Positions 17,569-26,350 of a stretch of DNA of 64,000 bases are shown one piece after another. The notes below the pieces were generated by a model. It was given only the letters and a program-made list of their open reading frames with translations, searched no databases and was not told where the DNA came from. The stretch comes from Cellvibrio sp. pealriver (lineage in GTDB: Bacteria > Pseudomonadota > Gammaproteobacteria > Pseudomonadales > Cellvibrionaceae): contig NZ_KQ236688.1 in assembly GCF_001183545.1 (NCBI RefSeq), forward strand, positions 4,104,395 to 4,168,394. Reading direction: 5' to 3'. Within the stretch, counting starts at the first letter, position 1. Each line of letters opens with the position of its first letter. A program made the translations under genes and the position numbers.

Positions 17569-18267
17569 ATGAGTGCATCCAGTTTGGCAAGGTTGGCAGG
17601 GTTGATTTATCTGGTGCTGATTGTTACAGGCATATTTGGTTTGGTTTATGTGCCTGCTACATTAATCGATTGGGCTGACCCGGCAGTAACGGTTGCGAGA
17701 ATTAATGAGCAAAAGCAGCTGTTCCGGTTAGCGGTAGTTGCCGATGTTATTTGTTTCGTGTGTTTTATTTTTTTACCTCTAGTGTTGTATAAGTTGTTGG
17801 GGTGGGTGAATCGCCAGATGGCAATACTGATGGTTGTTTTAGCGTTGGTCAGTATTCCGGTCACAATGGTTAACGTTACCAAGTTAGTGGATGTGCTCAC
17901 CTTGCTTCATGGTCATGCTTATTTATCTGCAATTGCAGGTGAACGGCTACATGCACAGGTCATGTATTTGTTGGTGTCGTTTAATAACAATACCTTGGTT
18001 GCGAGTATTTTTTGGGGTGCTTGGTTGCTGCCATTTGGCTATCTGGTATTTAAATCCGGCATGTTGCCGCGCTTTTTGGGCGTGTGTTTGGTGTTGGGTG
18101 CTGTGGGGTATCTCGCGGAGTTTATATTGAAATTTGTATTCTCCCTGGAATCTGTCCCCTTCTATGTTGGGTTGCCGGGTACTATTGGTGAGTTCGGAAT
18201 TTGTTTGTGGATGCTTGTCTTGGGTGCACGGAGTGCGCCATCGCCCCCAGAACTATCAAATCACTAG
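17569..18267 (+). CDS. DUF4386 family membrane protein
   Basis: 232 residues, six to seven hydrophobic segments, beginning SLARLAGLIYLVLIVTGIFG, which is the recognisable DUF4386 opening; the ARINEQKQLFRLAVVADV segment is also typical. The function of the family is not known. It starts 24 bases after the ABC permease, so it could be the last gene of the YtrA operon. Confidence 0.82.
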   Translation: MSASSLARLAGLIYLVLIVTGIFGLVYVPATLIDWADPAVTVARINEQKQLFRLAVVADVICFVCFIFLPLVLYKLLGWVNRQMAILMVVLALVSIPVTMVNVTKLVDVLTLLHGHAYLSAIAGERLHAQVMYLLVSFNNNTLVASIFWGAWLLPFGYLVFKSGMLPRFLGVCLVLGAVGYLAEFILKFVFSLESVPFYVGLPGTIGEFGICLWMLVLGARSAPSPPELSNH

Positions 18268-18353
18268 AGTGTCTACAGCGGGGTGAGATACGCATTGGCG
18301 GTTCATCGATTGTATGCGTGCCCATTTCAATAGCCATTAAAAGAGGATGCGTT

Positions 18354-19178
18354 GTGTTGGCAGTGTGGAGGTTTAAGCCAAAGAAGTTAAAACAAGACAA
18401 GCTCAAGCAAAAATCGGCGACCTGTTTTTTGTCTGTCGTATTGTTGTATTGTTGTTCGGTTTTATCTGTAACAGCAACTGCAAACGGTGTAGAAGATTTT
18501 CGTGCTGCGCTTCCACTGCTGAAGTCGTCAACGCCGATTGTGCTTAATGCACAATTCAAATTGTTCGGTCGCAGTGGTGAGCACGACGAATTGATTGAGC
18601 GTGAAGGCTTGATTAATGTTCGTTTGGAGGATGGGGATGGTGGGTTGCGAGCAACCTATTCGCCAGAATTAATTGCGCAATTGCACACCGAAGAGCTGGC
18701 CAAGATTGACGATGAAAACGTAAAAAATTCAGCGCTAAATGCGGTCGGGCAATTTGAGTATTGGGAGTGGCGGGAGATATTGTACCCCGCAGCGCAAATG
18801 GAATTAATTTTGGGGCGCTACCATTTTGTAAGCGAAAAAATGGATAGGTTTAATGGTCTGCCTGCCCGATTGCTTACCTTCAGTATGCCCAAAGAAAAAA
18901 TCGATAAAAGTTTTCGCAAGTACGTTAAAAAATATAAGAATCATTTTTTAGTGTGGATTGATGCGAATGGTGTTCCGCTTGCAAGCAAAATAACGGAGAA
19001 AGGTTCAGGGCGTGTATTTATTGTAATTGGTTTTAGTTTCAAAAATGAAATTCATACTGAGTATCGCCAACACAACGGGCGGTTGATTGCCATTAAGCGC
19101 GAAGTGAATGATGAAAGCACGGGTGCAACCATGCGCAGCCAACGGCATTTCATTACCACTGCGAGCCCCATAAATTAA
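18354..19178 (+). CDS. Hypothetical exported protein
   Basis: About 274 residues from a GTG at 18354, chosen because AAGAGG stands seven bases upstream and it places a signal peptide (KSATCFLSVVLLYCCSVLSV) near the N-terminus; the longer frame upstream overlaps the DUF4386 gene by 67 bases and looks spurious. The mature protein is a mix of strands and charged residues with no repeats, cysteines or membrane segments. The central WREILYPAAQMELILGRYHF and VFIVIGFSFKNEIHTEY parts suggest a beta-rich fold similar in layout to MucB/RseB-type lipid-binding N-domains, but this is only an impression. I do not assign a function. Confidence 0.65.
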   Translation: MLAVWRFKPKKLKQDKLKQKSATCFLSVVLLYCCSVLSVTATANGVEDFRAALPLLKSSTPIVLNAQFKLFGRSGEHDELIEREGLINVRLEDGDGGLRATYSPELIAQLHTEELAKIDDENVKNSALNAVGQFEYWEWREILYPAAQMELILGRYHFVSEKMDRFNGLPARLLTFSMPKEKIDKSFRKYVKKYKNHFLVWIDANGVPLASKITEKGSGRVFIVIGFSFKNEIHTEYRQHNGRLIAIKREVNDESTGATMRSQRHFITTASPIN

Positions 19179-19317
19179 TCGTACAGGAGCCTTTGGTTAG
19201 GAACCTCTTGTTTATCCCCAATGTCTCACGCTACATGCACACCTCTGTGCTAGCTCCAACAAAGCTGCTAGGCTTTGCCCGCACATAAAATCTCTCTAAC
19301 CCTAAAGGAACTACGCC

Positions 19318-22155
19318 ATGTTAAAGCGCTACTCGGCCTATGCTTTCAGTTTGCTATTGCTGGGCGGAATCGGTTTGGTGGGCTGTGAATCTACCAGCAG
19401 CCCCAAACCGGTAGTACAACAACTTGAGCAGGTCACTATCACCAAAAGCCCTAATGATGACCGCCAATATGCGGCATTAATGCTGCCTAATGGTTTGCAA
19501 GTGGTGCTGGTGTCTGATCCCTCATTGGAGAATTCTTCGGCATCGCTCGCGGTGGGTGTGGGCAGTGCCCATGATCCAAAAGACCAGCTTGGACTTGCGC
19601 ATTATCTTGAGCACATGCTGTTTTTAGGCACGGAAAAATATCCCGAGCCAGATGGCTTTATGAAATACACCCAAGCCAATGGCGGTATGACCAATGCGTT
19701 TACGGCTTACGATAAAACCAATTACATGTTTCAGATCAACGCCGGAAAATTTGATGAAGCCTTGGATCGTTTCAGCGATTATTTTAAAAAGCCGACGTTT
19801 GATCCGCACTTCAGCGATAAAGAGCGCAATGCAGTAAATAATGAGTGGTCGCTGCAAAAAGCCCAGGACAATTGGAATCTGTATGCATTGCAGGGATACA
19901 CTGCAAACCCCCACAGCCCCAGCGCAAAGTTCACTATTGGTAATCTGGATACCTTGAAGGATAAACCAGGCTCTGTGCTCAATGATGAAATGAAAAAATT
20001 CTACAATACTTATTACTCATCCAACATCATGAAGTTGGCGTTAGTAGGTAAGCAATCTTTGCCAGAATTAAAAGCCTTGGCTGAAAAACATTTTGCAGCC
20101 ATCCCCAATAAAAATGTAACGCTACCTGAAATCACTACGCCCGGTCTTACCAAAAACGAAATGGGTAAAAGTATTCATTACAAACCCATTAAAGAATTAA
20201 AAGTGTTGTACGTGGATTTTCCGGTTAAATCCAATAAAACCCAGTGGCGATTAAAGCCCAATCAATTCATTCATAGCCTGCTTACCTCTGAAGAGCCGGG
20301 TACTTTAGGTGAACAATTGCGTGCACAAGGTTTGGTGAAAACCTTGACCGCCTATTTTGATGCCGAAGCCTATGGTCCCGATGGGTTTTTGCGCGTGCAG
20401 GCCGATTTGACCGATGCTGGTTTGCAAAAGCAGGATGAAGTGATTGCAGCCATTTTTGCTTATGTTGATGTCATCAAACGCAAAGGGCTGGATAAAAATT
20501 ATTATCGCGAATTGCAAGCTATGCGCACCAAAGATTTTGCCAATGCCCCCAAGCCTGATCCACTACAACAGGCAGTTGGTTTGGCGATATCGCAGTTTGA
20601 TTTGCCTGTTGAAAACCTGATGAATTCAGAATACATCTACGAACGCTATGATGAAAAGTCAATCAATGCGGTACTGTCGCAATTGGAAGAAAAGCGCGCG
20701 CGTATTTGGTACGTTAATCCAAACGAAAAAGCAGACACTCCGGTTCCATTTTTTGATGGCGTTTATTCAATCCGCGATATTACCGGCGATGAATACAAAC
20801 GCTGGGAGTCATTGAAGAAAAATTATGCGTTTAACTTGCCGCCGCTTAATGATTTATTTACCGATACCCAAGCGCCGATTGTTGACAATACTTATCTCAA
20901 GCCGCATCAGGTAGTGAGTCAGGCAGGTGTTGAGGCCTTCCTCGTGCATCCGGAATTTTATCGTGAAGACAAGGGTAAACTCGCATTGCAGATCAATGTA
21001 GATTTCGCAATGAAATCGCCAAGAGAGGCAGTATTGGCCAGTTTGGTGAATGACATTTATGCCAAGCAGACAATGACGTTGTCGGATCGTGCCGGGCGCG
21101 CCTCTTTAGGGATTTCAACCTCGGTAATGGATGCGGTTAGTCAGGGTATTTTTATTTCGGGCTACACCACCAAGCATCCGCAATTGTTGCAAAAGATGTT
21201 AAACGAATTTGTGACGTTAGATATTAGTGACAAACATTTTCATGAAGCTATGGATAGCTTCCAGCAGGGCATGTCCAACAAGAAAAAGAATCATGTATTC
21301 CGCCAATTGTTTGGCCATGCACAGCGCTTGATTTCCAAAACACCTTGGACCGATGAACAAATTCTGGCGGCGGCTGAAAAAATTACTAAAGCCGATGTGA
21401 TTGCCTATCATCAAGCTGTTAAAGCTGATCCATTATTACGTTTGCTCGCCGTCGGCAATTATACCGATGCACAAGTCCGTGCTATGGCAGAAGCAGCGGC
21501 AGCGATATTGCCGGGCAAGCGTTTGCCGGAGTCGCGTGCGGTCAACCAATACGTCACACCTGCTGCTGGCAAAGTGGTGAGCTTTAATGATGATGTCGAG
21601 TTGGCGGATAGTGCGCTTTTGCAAGCCTGGTTTGGTAGCGCCAAATCTGACGATGAGCAAGCACAATTAGCGGTATTGAATTCGTTATTCGGCAATGATT
21701 TCTTTATGCAATTGCGCACCCATGAGCAGTTGGGTTATGTGGTGACCAGCTTTAATTATCCGGTAGATGATATTCCCGGTTTTGTGATGCTGGTACAAAG
21801 CTCCAACACGGATTTGCCAGGCATTAAGGCGCGCATGGATAAATTCCGCAAAGAATATTTAGCCAAATTAAAAACAACGGACGAAGCCGAGATTGAACAG
21901 GCAAAACAGGCATTGATAGCGAATGCGCTGGAAAAGCCAAGCGATTTCTATTCCGAAGCGGATAGATACAGTGGCGAGTTCTGGCATGGTAAATACGCAT
22001 TTGATGGCCGCGACCGTTATCTGGCGGCATTGAATAAAGTCACCAAAGCGGATGTAATCAAAATCTACGAATCGCTTCTGTTAAATGAAAAAGCAGGTAA
22101 AGGCTTGTTGCAATTGCGCGGTACCAATTTTAAAGCCAAGCCATTTGCACACTGA
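19318..22155 (+). CDS. M16 family metallopeptidase lipoprotein (pitrilysin type)
   Basis: 945 residues, full length for a pitrilysin/insulysin monomer with four homologous domains. Lipobox LVGC (Cys23) indicates envelope anchoring. The inverted zinc motif HYLEH is at 95-99, and the third ligand Glu in NNEW is at about 176. The family degrades small peptides in the periplasm. The C-terminal half has the inactive domain motif LRTHEQLGYVV typical of this subfamily. AAAGGA lies nine bases before the ATG. E. coli protease III (ptrA) is the closest named relative, but that one is not lipidated. Confidence 0.93.
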   Translation: MLKRYSAYAFSLLLLGGIGLVGCESTSSPKPVVQQLEQVTITKSPNDDRQYAALMLPNGLQVVLVSDPSLENSSASLAVGVGSAHDPKDQLGLAHYLEHMLFLGTEKYPEPDGFMKYTQANGGMTNAFTAYDKTNYMFQINAGKFDEALDRFSDYFKKPTFDPHFSDKERNAVNNEWSLQKAQDNWNLYALQGYTANPHSPSAKFTIGNLDTLKDKPGSVLNDEMKKFYNTYYSSNIMKLALVGKQSLPELKALAEKHFAAIPNKNVTLPEITTPGLTKNEMGKSIHYKPIKELKVLYVDFPVKSNKTQWRLKPNQFIHSLLTSEEPGTLGEQLRAQGLVKTLTAYFDAEAYGPDGFLRVQADLTDAGLQKQDEVIAAIFAYVDVIKRKGLDKNYYRELQAMRTKDFANAPKPDPLQQAVGLAISQFDLPVENLMNSEYIYERYDEKSINAVLSQLEEKRARIWYVNPNEKADTPVPFFDGVYSIRDITGDEYKRWESLKKNYAFNLPPLNDLFTDTQAPIVDNTYLKPHQVVSQAGVEAFLVHPEFYREDKGKLALQINVDFAMKSPREAVLASLVNDIYAKQTMTLSDRAGRASLGISTSVMDAVSQGIFISGYTTKHPQLLQKMLNEFVTLDISDKHFHEAMDSFQQGMSNKKKNHVFRQLFGHAQRLISKTPWTDEQILAAAEKITKADVIAYHQAVKADPLLRLLAVGNYTDAQVRAMAEAAAAILPGKRLPESRAVNQYVTPAAGKVVSFNDDVELADSALLQAWFGSAKSDDEQAQLAVLNSLFGNDFFMQLRTHEQLGYVVTSFNYPVDDIPGFVMLVQSSNTDLPGIKARMDKFRKEYLAKLKTTDEAEIEQAKQALIANALEKPSDFYSEADRYSGEFWHGKYAFDGRDRYLAALNKVTKADVIKIYESLLLNEKAGKGLLQLRGTNFKAKPFAH

Positions 22156-22252
22156 CTCTGTAAAAGTCTCTGCTGTTGGCAATCGTTGCGCTGACAGCAG
22201 AGGTGTGGCGGCTTATAATGCCCCTCTATTATTTCTTGATTGTGAGTTTTCC

Positions 22253-22555
22253 ATGAGCACTACCGACGACGATATTTTTTGGGAATTGGTTGAAACGTTT
22301 ATCAATAATGCCAACGATGCTTGTGACAATGCCGACCCGGGTATTGTGAGTGCTGCGTTGATGAATGCGGCGGCGCGTTTTAATGCTTATGCAGTTGCGC
22401 AGAGCTCGCTGGATAAAAATGAATTTGCCGAGGATGTGGAAGGGACAACCAACTACTTGACCGGTCGCTACCGTGATTTTCTTAAAGAGCATATGGAAGA
22501 CTACCGCGATAACTACACAACGCTTATTGGCAACCGGGAGCTGCCCGAAGAATAA
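22253..22555 (+). CDS. DUF3144 family protein
   Basis: 100 residues, acidic, helical, no signal peptide. The sequence ETFINNANDACDNADPGIVSAAL, with MNAAARFNAYAV following, and the final FLKEHMEDYRDNYTTLIGN are characteristic of DUF3144. I choose the ATG at 22253 (MSTTDDD); the longer frame upstream overlaps the pitrilysin gene and is not coding. The function is unknown. A UUCG-loop terminator follows. Confidence 0.85.
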   Translation: MSTTDDDIFWELVETFINNANDACDNADPGIVSAALMNAAARFNAYAVAQSSLDKNEFAEDVEGTTNYLTGRYRDFLKEHMEDYRDNYTTLIGNRELPEE

Positions 22556-22580
22556 GCCTTGCGTTAGTGCGTTATGAGAA

Positions 22581-22606
22581 AAAAGCAGCTTCGGCTGCTT
22601 TTTTAT
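22581..22606 (+). terminator. Intrinsic terminator after the DUF3144 gene
   Basis: Nine-base stem AAAAGCAGC/GCTGCTTTT closed by a TTCG tetraloop and followed by a T run. The remaining intergenic part to 22844 is AT-rich and presumably holds the promoter of the esterase gene; I see no other feature. Confidence 0.92.
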
Positions 22607-22844
22607 TGTCTGCTTAATGGTTTTGGTTTTGTTTGGCGTTATCGGTAATCGTCTGCAAACGTTCAATATTTGTAAAGATCTGGCGTGGGCAAAAATCTCG
22701 GGTTTATCTTTGTCTGGTATACAAGTATATTAAATGGCCAGCATATGCTGGCGATAAGCATAACAATTCATAACGACAATTATAAAAACGAACATAACCA
22801 TTAGTCTAACAACCACTACAATACCTTTACTTGTGAACCTGACT

Positions 22845-24815
22845 ATGAACAAGCCTCTCTCTATTAATAAACAATTATTTTTACTGCTTTTTTCTGCACT
22901 GTTTTCTTTGAATACGGTTGCCGATGTGTCACTGCCGCGGTTGTTAAGTGATGGCGCAATCCTGCAGCGCGATAAACCGCTGACGATTTGGGGTTGGGCG
23001 GATGAAGGTGAAAATGTCTCGGTTACTTTTGCAGGAAAAACATTATCAGCGGTGGCGAAAGACGGACGTTGGTCGGTCACTTTTCCTGCGTTGAAAACAG
23101 GTGGCCCTTATGAATTGAAGGTCAGTGGCAACAACCAATTGTTGCGCAAAAATATTCTGATGGGCGATTTATGGATTGCGGCGGGGCAATCCAATATGGA
23201 ATTGCCATTGAATCGCGTGAAATACCAATACCCGGATTTGATTGAATCGACCAACCAGCCGAATATCCGCGAATTCAATGTGCCTGTTACTTATGCGTTT
23301 AAAGGGCCGCTGCAAGATTACACCCAAGGCCAATGGAAAACCGCAACGCCAGAAAATATGGCAACATTTTCTGCTGTCGGATTTTTCTTTATGCAAAAAC
23401 TCCACGCCGACAATAATGTGCCGATTGGATTGGTCACTATTCCGGTAGGTGGTTCACCTGCGGAGGCGTGGGTGAGTGAATCGGTATTGGAAAAATATCC
23501 GCACTACCAACAAAAATTGCAACCCTTTAAAGATGATGCTCACGTGCAGGCGACTATCGCAAACGATAAAGCCAACAGCAGTAAATGGTATGCCGATCTG
23601 GATGCGGCCGATGTCGGTTTGAAAAATAATTGGCAACAAGAAAATATCAACACCGAAAATTGGAAAACCTTGCAGGTACCTGGCTTTTTAAAAGAACAGG
23701 CGGTGAGTAAAGAGGATAAAGAATTTACCAATGGTGCCCTCTGGGTGCGCAAAACAATCGAATTGACGACAGCACAAGCGGCGAAAAAAGCGGTGCTTTG
23801 GTTGGGTTGTATTGTGGATGGCGATCAAGTGTATGTGAATGGTCAATTGGTCGGCCAAACTGGCTATCAATATCCACCGCGTATTTATGCAGTGCCTGCA
23901 GGTTTATTAAAAGCGGGTGCGAATAGCATCAGCATCCGTGTCACCAGCTATTCATCGAATGTGGGTTTTGTTAAAGATAAACGCTATGCGCTGTTGTTGG
24001 GTGATGGTTTGTTTGGTGATGAGGCTGTTGATCTGAAAGGCGAGTGGAAATACCAAATCGCGGCGCGCGTAAATGCGATGCAGCCGGGAACAACATTGCA
24101 TTATTTGCCATCCTCTTTATTTAACGCGAAGTTGGCGCCGGCGTTGCCGCTGAAAATCAAAGGTGTTATTTGGTATCAGGGTGAATCTAATGTGGGTCGC
24201 GCTGCGGAATATCAACAACTAATGGCCGATTTAATTAGCGATTGGCGCGCGCAATTCCAACAAAAAGAATTACCTTTTATTTATGTGCAACTGGCTAACT
24301 TTTTACCTGCAGCGAAAGAGCCGGGTGAGAGTGGTTGGGCCGAGTTGCGCGAAGCTCAGCGGCAATTACTTGCGATAAATAATACCGCGATGGCGGTGGC
24401 GATTGATGTGGGTGAGTGGAACGATATTCATCCGCTCAACAAGCAAGCGGTGGGCGAGCGGTTGGCGTTGGGGGCATTGAAGGTCGCGTATGGGAAAAAA
24501 TCTTTGTTGGCTTCCGGCCCGCGCCTGAAAAAAATAAAGGCCAGTGGTGAAAAATTGGAACTGAGTTTTGCAGATGTCGGTAAAGGCTTGAGCGTGCGTG
24601 GTGAGCAGCTGGGGCATATTGCGATTGCCGGTGCGGATAAGAAATTTGTGTGGGCCAAGGCGCAGGTTAAGAAGGATAAGGTGATTGTGTGGGCGGATTC
24701 TATCGCTGAGCCAAAATGGGTGCGTTATGCATGGGCGGATAACCCTGAGGGGGCAAATCTGTATAATAGCGCGGGTCTGCCTGCATCGCCGTTTGAGGCT
24801 CGCGTATCAGATTAG
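22845..24815 (+). CDS. Sialate O-acetylesterase-like SGNH hydrolase
   Basis: About 656 residues, secreted (signal peptide to about residue 26, NTVADVS). The SGNH nucleophile is in GQSNM (Ser116), the conserved IWYQGESN block near 450 supplies the oxyanion Gly/Asn, and the DVGEWNDIHPLNKQ segment near 525 carries the Asp-x-x-His pair. A jelly-roll or galactose-binding-like insertion (about 250-400) interrupts the hydrolase, as in family sialate 9-O-acetylesterases. In plant-biomass degraders such enzymes often remove acetyl groups from polysaccharides, so the substrate may be xylan or another glycan rather than sialic acid. ATG 22845 is preferred over GTG 22833. Confidence 0.88.
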   Translation: MNKPLSINKQLFLLLFSALFSLNTVADVSLPRLLSDGAILQRDKPLTIWGWADEGENVSVTFAGKTLSAVAKDGRWSVTFPALKTGGPYELKVSGNNQLLRKNILMGDLWIAAGQSNMELPLNRVKYQYPDLIESTNQPNIREFNVPVTYAFKGPLQDYTQGQWKTATPENMATFSAVGFFFMQKLHADNNVPIGLVTIPVGGSPAEAWVSESVLEKYPHYQQKLQPFKDDAHVQATIANDKANSSKWYADLDAADVGLKNNWQQENINTENWKTLQVPGFLKEQAVSKEDKEFTNGALWVRKTIELTTAQAAKKAVLWLGCIVDGDQVYVNGQLVGQTGYQYPPRIYAVPAGLLKAGANSISIRVTSYSSNVGFVKDKRYALLLGDGLFGDEAVDLKGEWKYQIAARVNAMQPGTTLHYLPSSLFNAKLAPALPLKIKGVIWYQGESNVGRAAEYQQLMADLISDWRAQFQQKELPFIYVQLANFLPAAKEPGESGWAELREAQRQLLAINNTAMAVAIDVGEWNDIHPLNKQAVGERLALGALKVAYGKKSLLASGPRLKKIKASGEKLELSFADVGKGLSVRGEQLGHIAIAGADKKFVWAKAQVKKDKVIVWADSIAEPKWVRYAWADNPEGANLYNSAGLPASPFEARVSD

Positions 24816-24837
24816 TCTTTGTTCCCCGCGCAATGGT

Positions 24838-24929
24838 TCCGGCGTTTACTCTGAGACTCGCCGTGAACCCGTCCGTGGGGGCTCGTCGCCCGCATCCCTG
24901 CGGGCTACGGTCTCCGAGTAAACGCCGGA
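24838..24929. repeat. Large imperfect cruciform repeat element
   Basis: Outer arms of 20 bases (24838-24857 and 24910-24929) match at 19 positions. Between them lies an inner perfect seven-base stem (GCCCGCA, TCCC loop, TGCGGGC; 24888-24905). The nested layout resembles dispersed intergenic hairpin repeats seen in several marine and soil gammaproteobacteria. I found no second copy in the window. Confidence 0.75.
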
Positions 24930-24973
24930 TCCATTCCGCTACCTCTGTGACGAATAGAGAATGATTGAATGCG

Positions 24974-25013
24974 AAAACGCCGATGTAGAATTAATTTCTC
25001 ATCGGCGTTTTTT
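24974..25013 (+). terminator. Intrinsic terminator upstream of the flavoprotein gene
   Basis: Twelve-base stem AAAACGCCGATG/CATCGGCGTTTT, 14-base loop, T tract. It ends the esterase transcript just 15 bases before the next start, leaving little room for a separate ribosome-binding site. Confidence 0.9.
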
Positions 25014-25027
25014 ATTGTGAATCGTTT

Positions 25028-26350
25028 GTGGATCCTATTGTGAATCAGCTCGATATTTTTGATCTCCCTCCTGAAAAAACCGTAGCGATTATCGGCGGCG
25101 GCCCTGCGGGTTTAATGGCAGCTGAAGTGATTGCATCGGCTGGGCATAACGTCTCGGTCTACGATGCAATGCCGTCGGTGGGGCGTAAATTTTTATTGGC
25201 GGGTGTGGGGGGAATGAACATCACGCACGCTGAAGCCAAAGACGATTTTCTTTCGCGCTACTCCGCGAGCAGCCAACTCATTAATAGCCTGAATGCATTT
25301 GATGCGGATGCGCTGCGCAACTGGATTCATGGTTTGGGTATTGAAACATTTGTGGGCACATCGGGCCGTGTGTTTCCGCGCGATATGAAAGCAGCGCCGC
25401 TGTTGCGTGCGTGGTTGCATCGTCTGCGTGAATTGGGTGTGACGTTTTATCCGCGCCATCGCTGGCTGGGTTGGGGTGAATCGCAAGGCAATGGTCAGGC
25501 TCCGTTACTTTTTTCAGCGCAAGAAAATGATGCAACCCTAAACAAAACAGTAACGGCCGATGCGGTGTTGTTAGCACTGGGCGGTGCCAGTTGGCAGCGT
25601 TTGGGGTCCAACGGTGCCTGGGTGCCGCTGCTGCGCGAGCGCAGTGTGCAAGTAAATGATCTTGTGCCGAGCAATTGCGGGTTTGATGTGGCATGGAGTG
25701 ATGTTATTACCAGCCAGCATGCAGGCGCGCCTTTGCATGGTGTTGGTTTGAGTTGTGCTGATGTGCATGGGCGGACGCGCACGGTGCTCTCGGAGGCGAT
25801 TATCAGTGCCTATGGAATTGAAGGCACAGGTATTTATGCGTTATCCAAAGAGCTGCGCGAACAAATTGATCAGCAGGGATCGGCGTTACTGAATATTGAT
25901 CTGCTGCCGGATTTATCGCGCGATAAAATTATCCAGCGCTTGAATAAACCGCGTGAAAAAAATTCACTGAGCAATTTTTTACGCAAGCAGTTGAATTTGT
26001 CGCCGGTTAAGCTCGCATTGTTGCGTGAGCTGACGGCAAAAAATACCTATGAAAATCCCGAGCTGTTGACGCTAGCGATTAAAAAATTATCGCTGACGTT
26101 AACCGCAACGCGCCCTATTGATGAAGCGATTAGCAGTGCAGGTGGCGTTGCTGCCAAAGAGTTGGATAGTTTATTCATGCTCAAAAAAATGCCCGGCGTA
26201 TTTTGCGCAGGCGAAATGCTGGATTGGGATGCACCTACTGGCGGTTATTTGCTAACAGCGTGCTTCGCCTCTGGCCGCACGGCAGGGCAGGGGGTTGTTA
26301 ATTTTTTGCAAGGCGGTGCGCCAATATTGAAACAGAAGGCGCAGCGATGA
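25028..26350 (+). CDS. NAD(P)/FAD-dependent oxidoreductase, TIGR03862 flavoprotein family
   Basis: 440 residues. The N-terminal dinucleotide-binding motif GGGPAGLMAAE is at about 23-33, the flavin-family segment GRKFLLAGVGGMNITHAE follows near 52, and the C-terminal ISSAGGVA plus GVFCAGEMLDWDAPTGGYLLTAC block is near 365-415. This is the HI0933/YhiN-like group; TIGR03862 is the best fit. The reaction is not known. Starts GTG 25028 or GTG 25040 are both possible, neither with a clear Shine-Dalgarno because a terminator ends 15 bases upstream. It overlaps the glycosyltransferase gene by ATGA. Confidence 0.88.
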   Translation: MDPIVNQLDIFDLPPEKTVAIIGGGPAGLMAAEVIASAGHNVSVYDAMPSVGRKFLLAGVGGMNITHAEAKDDFLSRYSASSQLINSLNAFDADALRNWIHGLGIETFVGTSGRVFPRDMKAAPLLRAWLHRLRELGVTFYPRHRWLGWGESQGNGQAPLLFSAQENDATLNKTVTADAVLLALGGASWQRLGSNGAWVPLLRERSVQVNDLVPSNCGFDVAWSDVITSQHAGAPLHGVGLSCADVHGRTRTVLSEAIISAYGIEGTGIYALSKELREQIDQQGSALLNIDLLPDLSRDKIIQRLNKPREKNSLSNFLRKQLNLSPVKLALLRELTAKNTYENPELLTLAIKKLSLTLTATRPIDEAISSAGGVAAKELDSLFMLKKMPGVFCAGEMLDWDAPTGGYLLTACFASGRTAGQGVVNFLQGGAPILKQKAQR

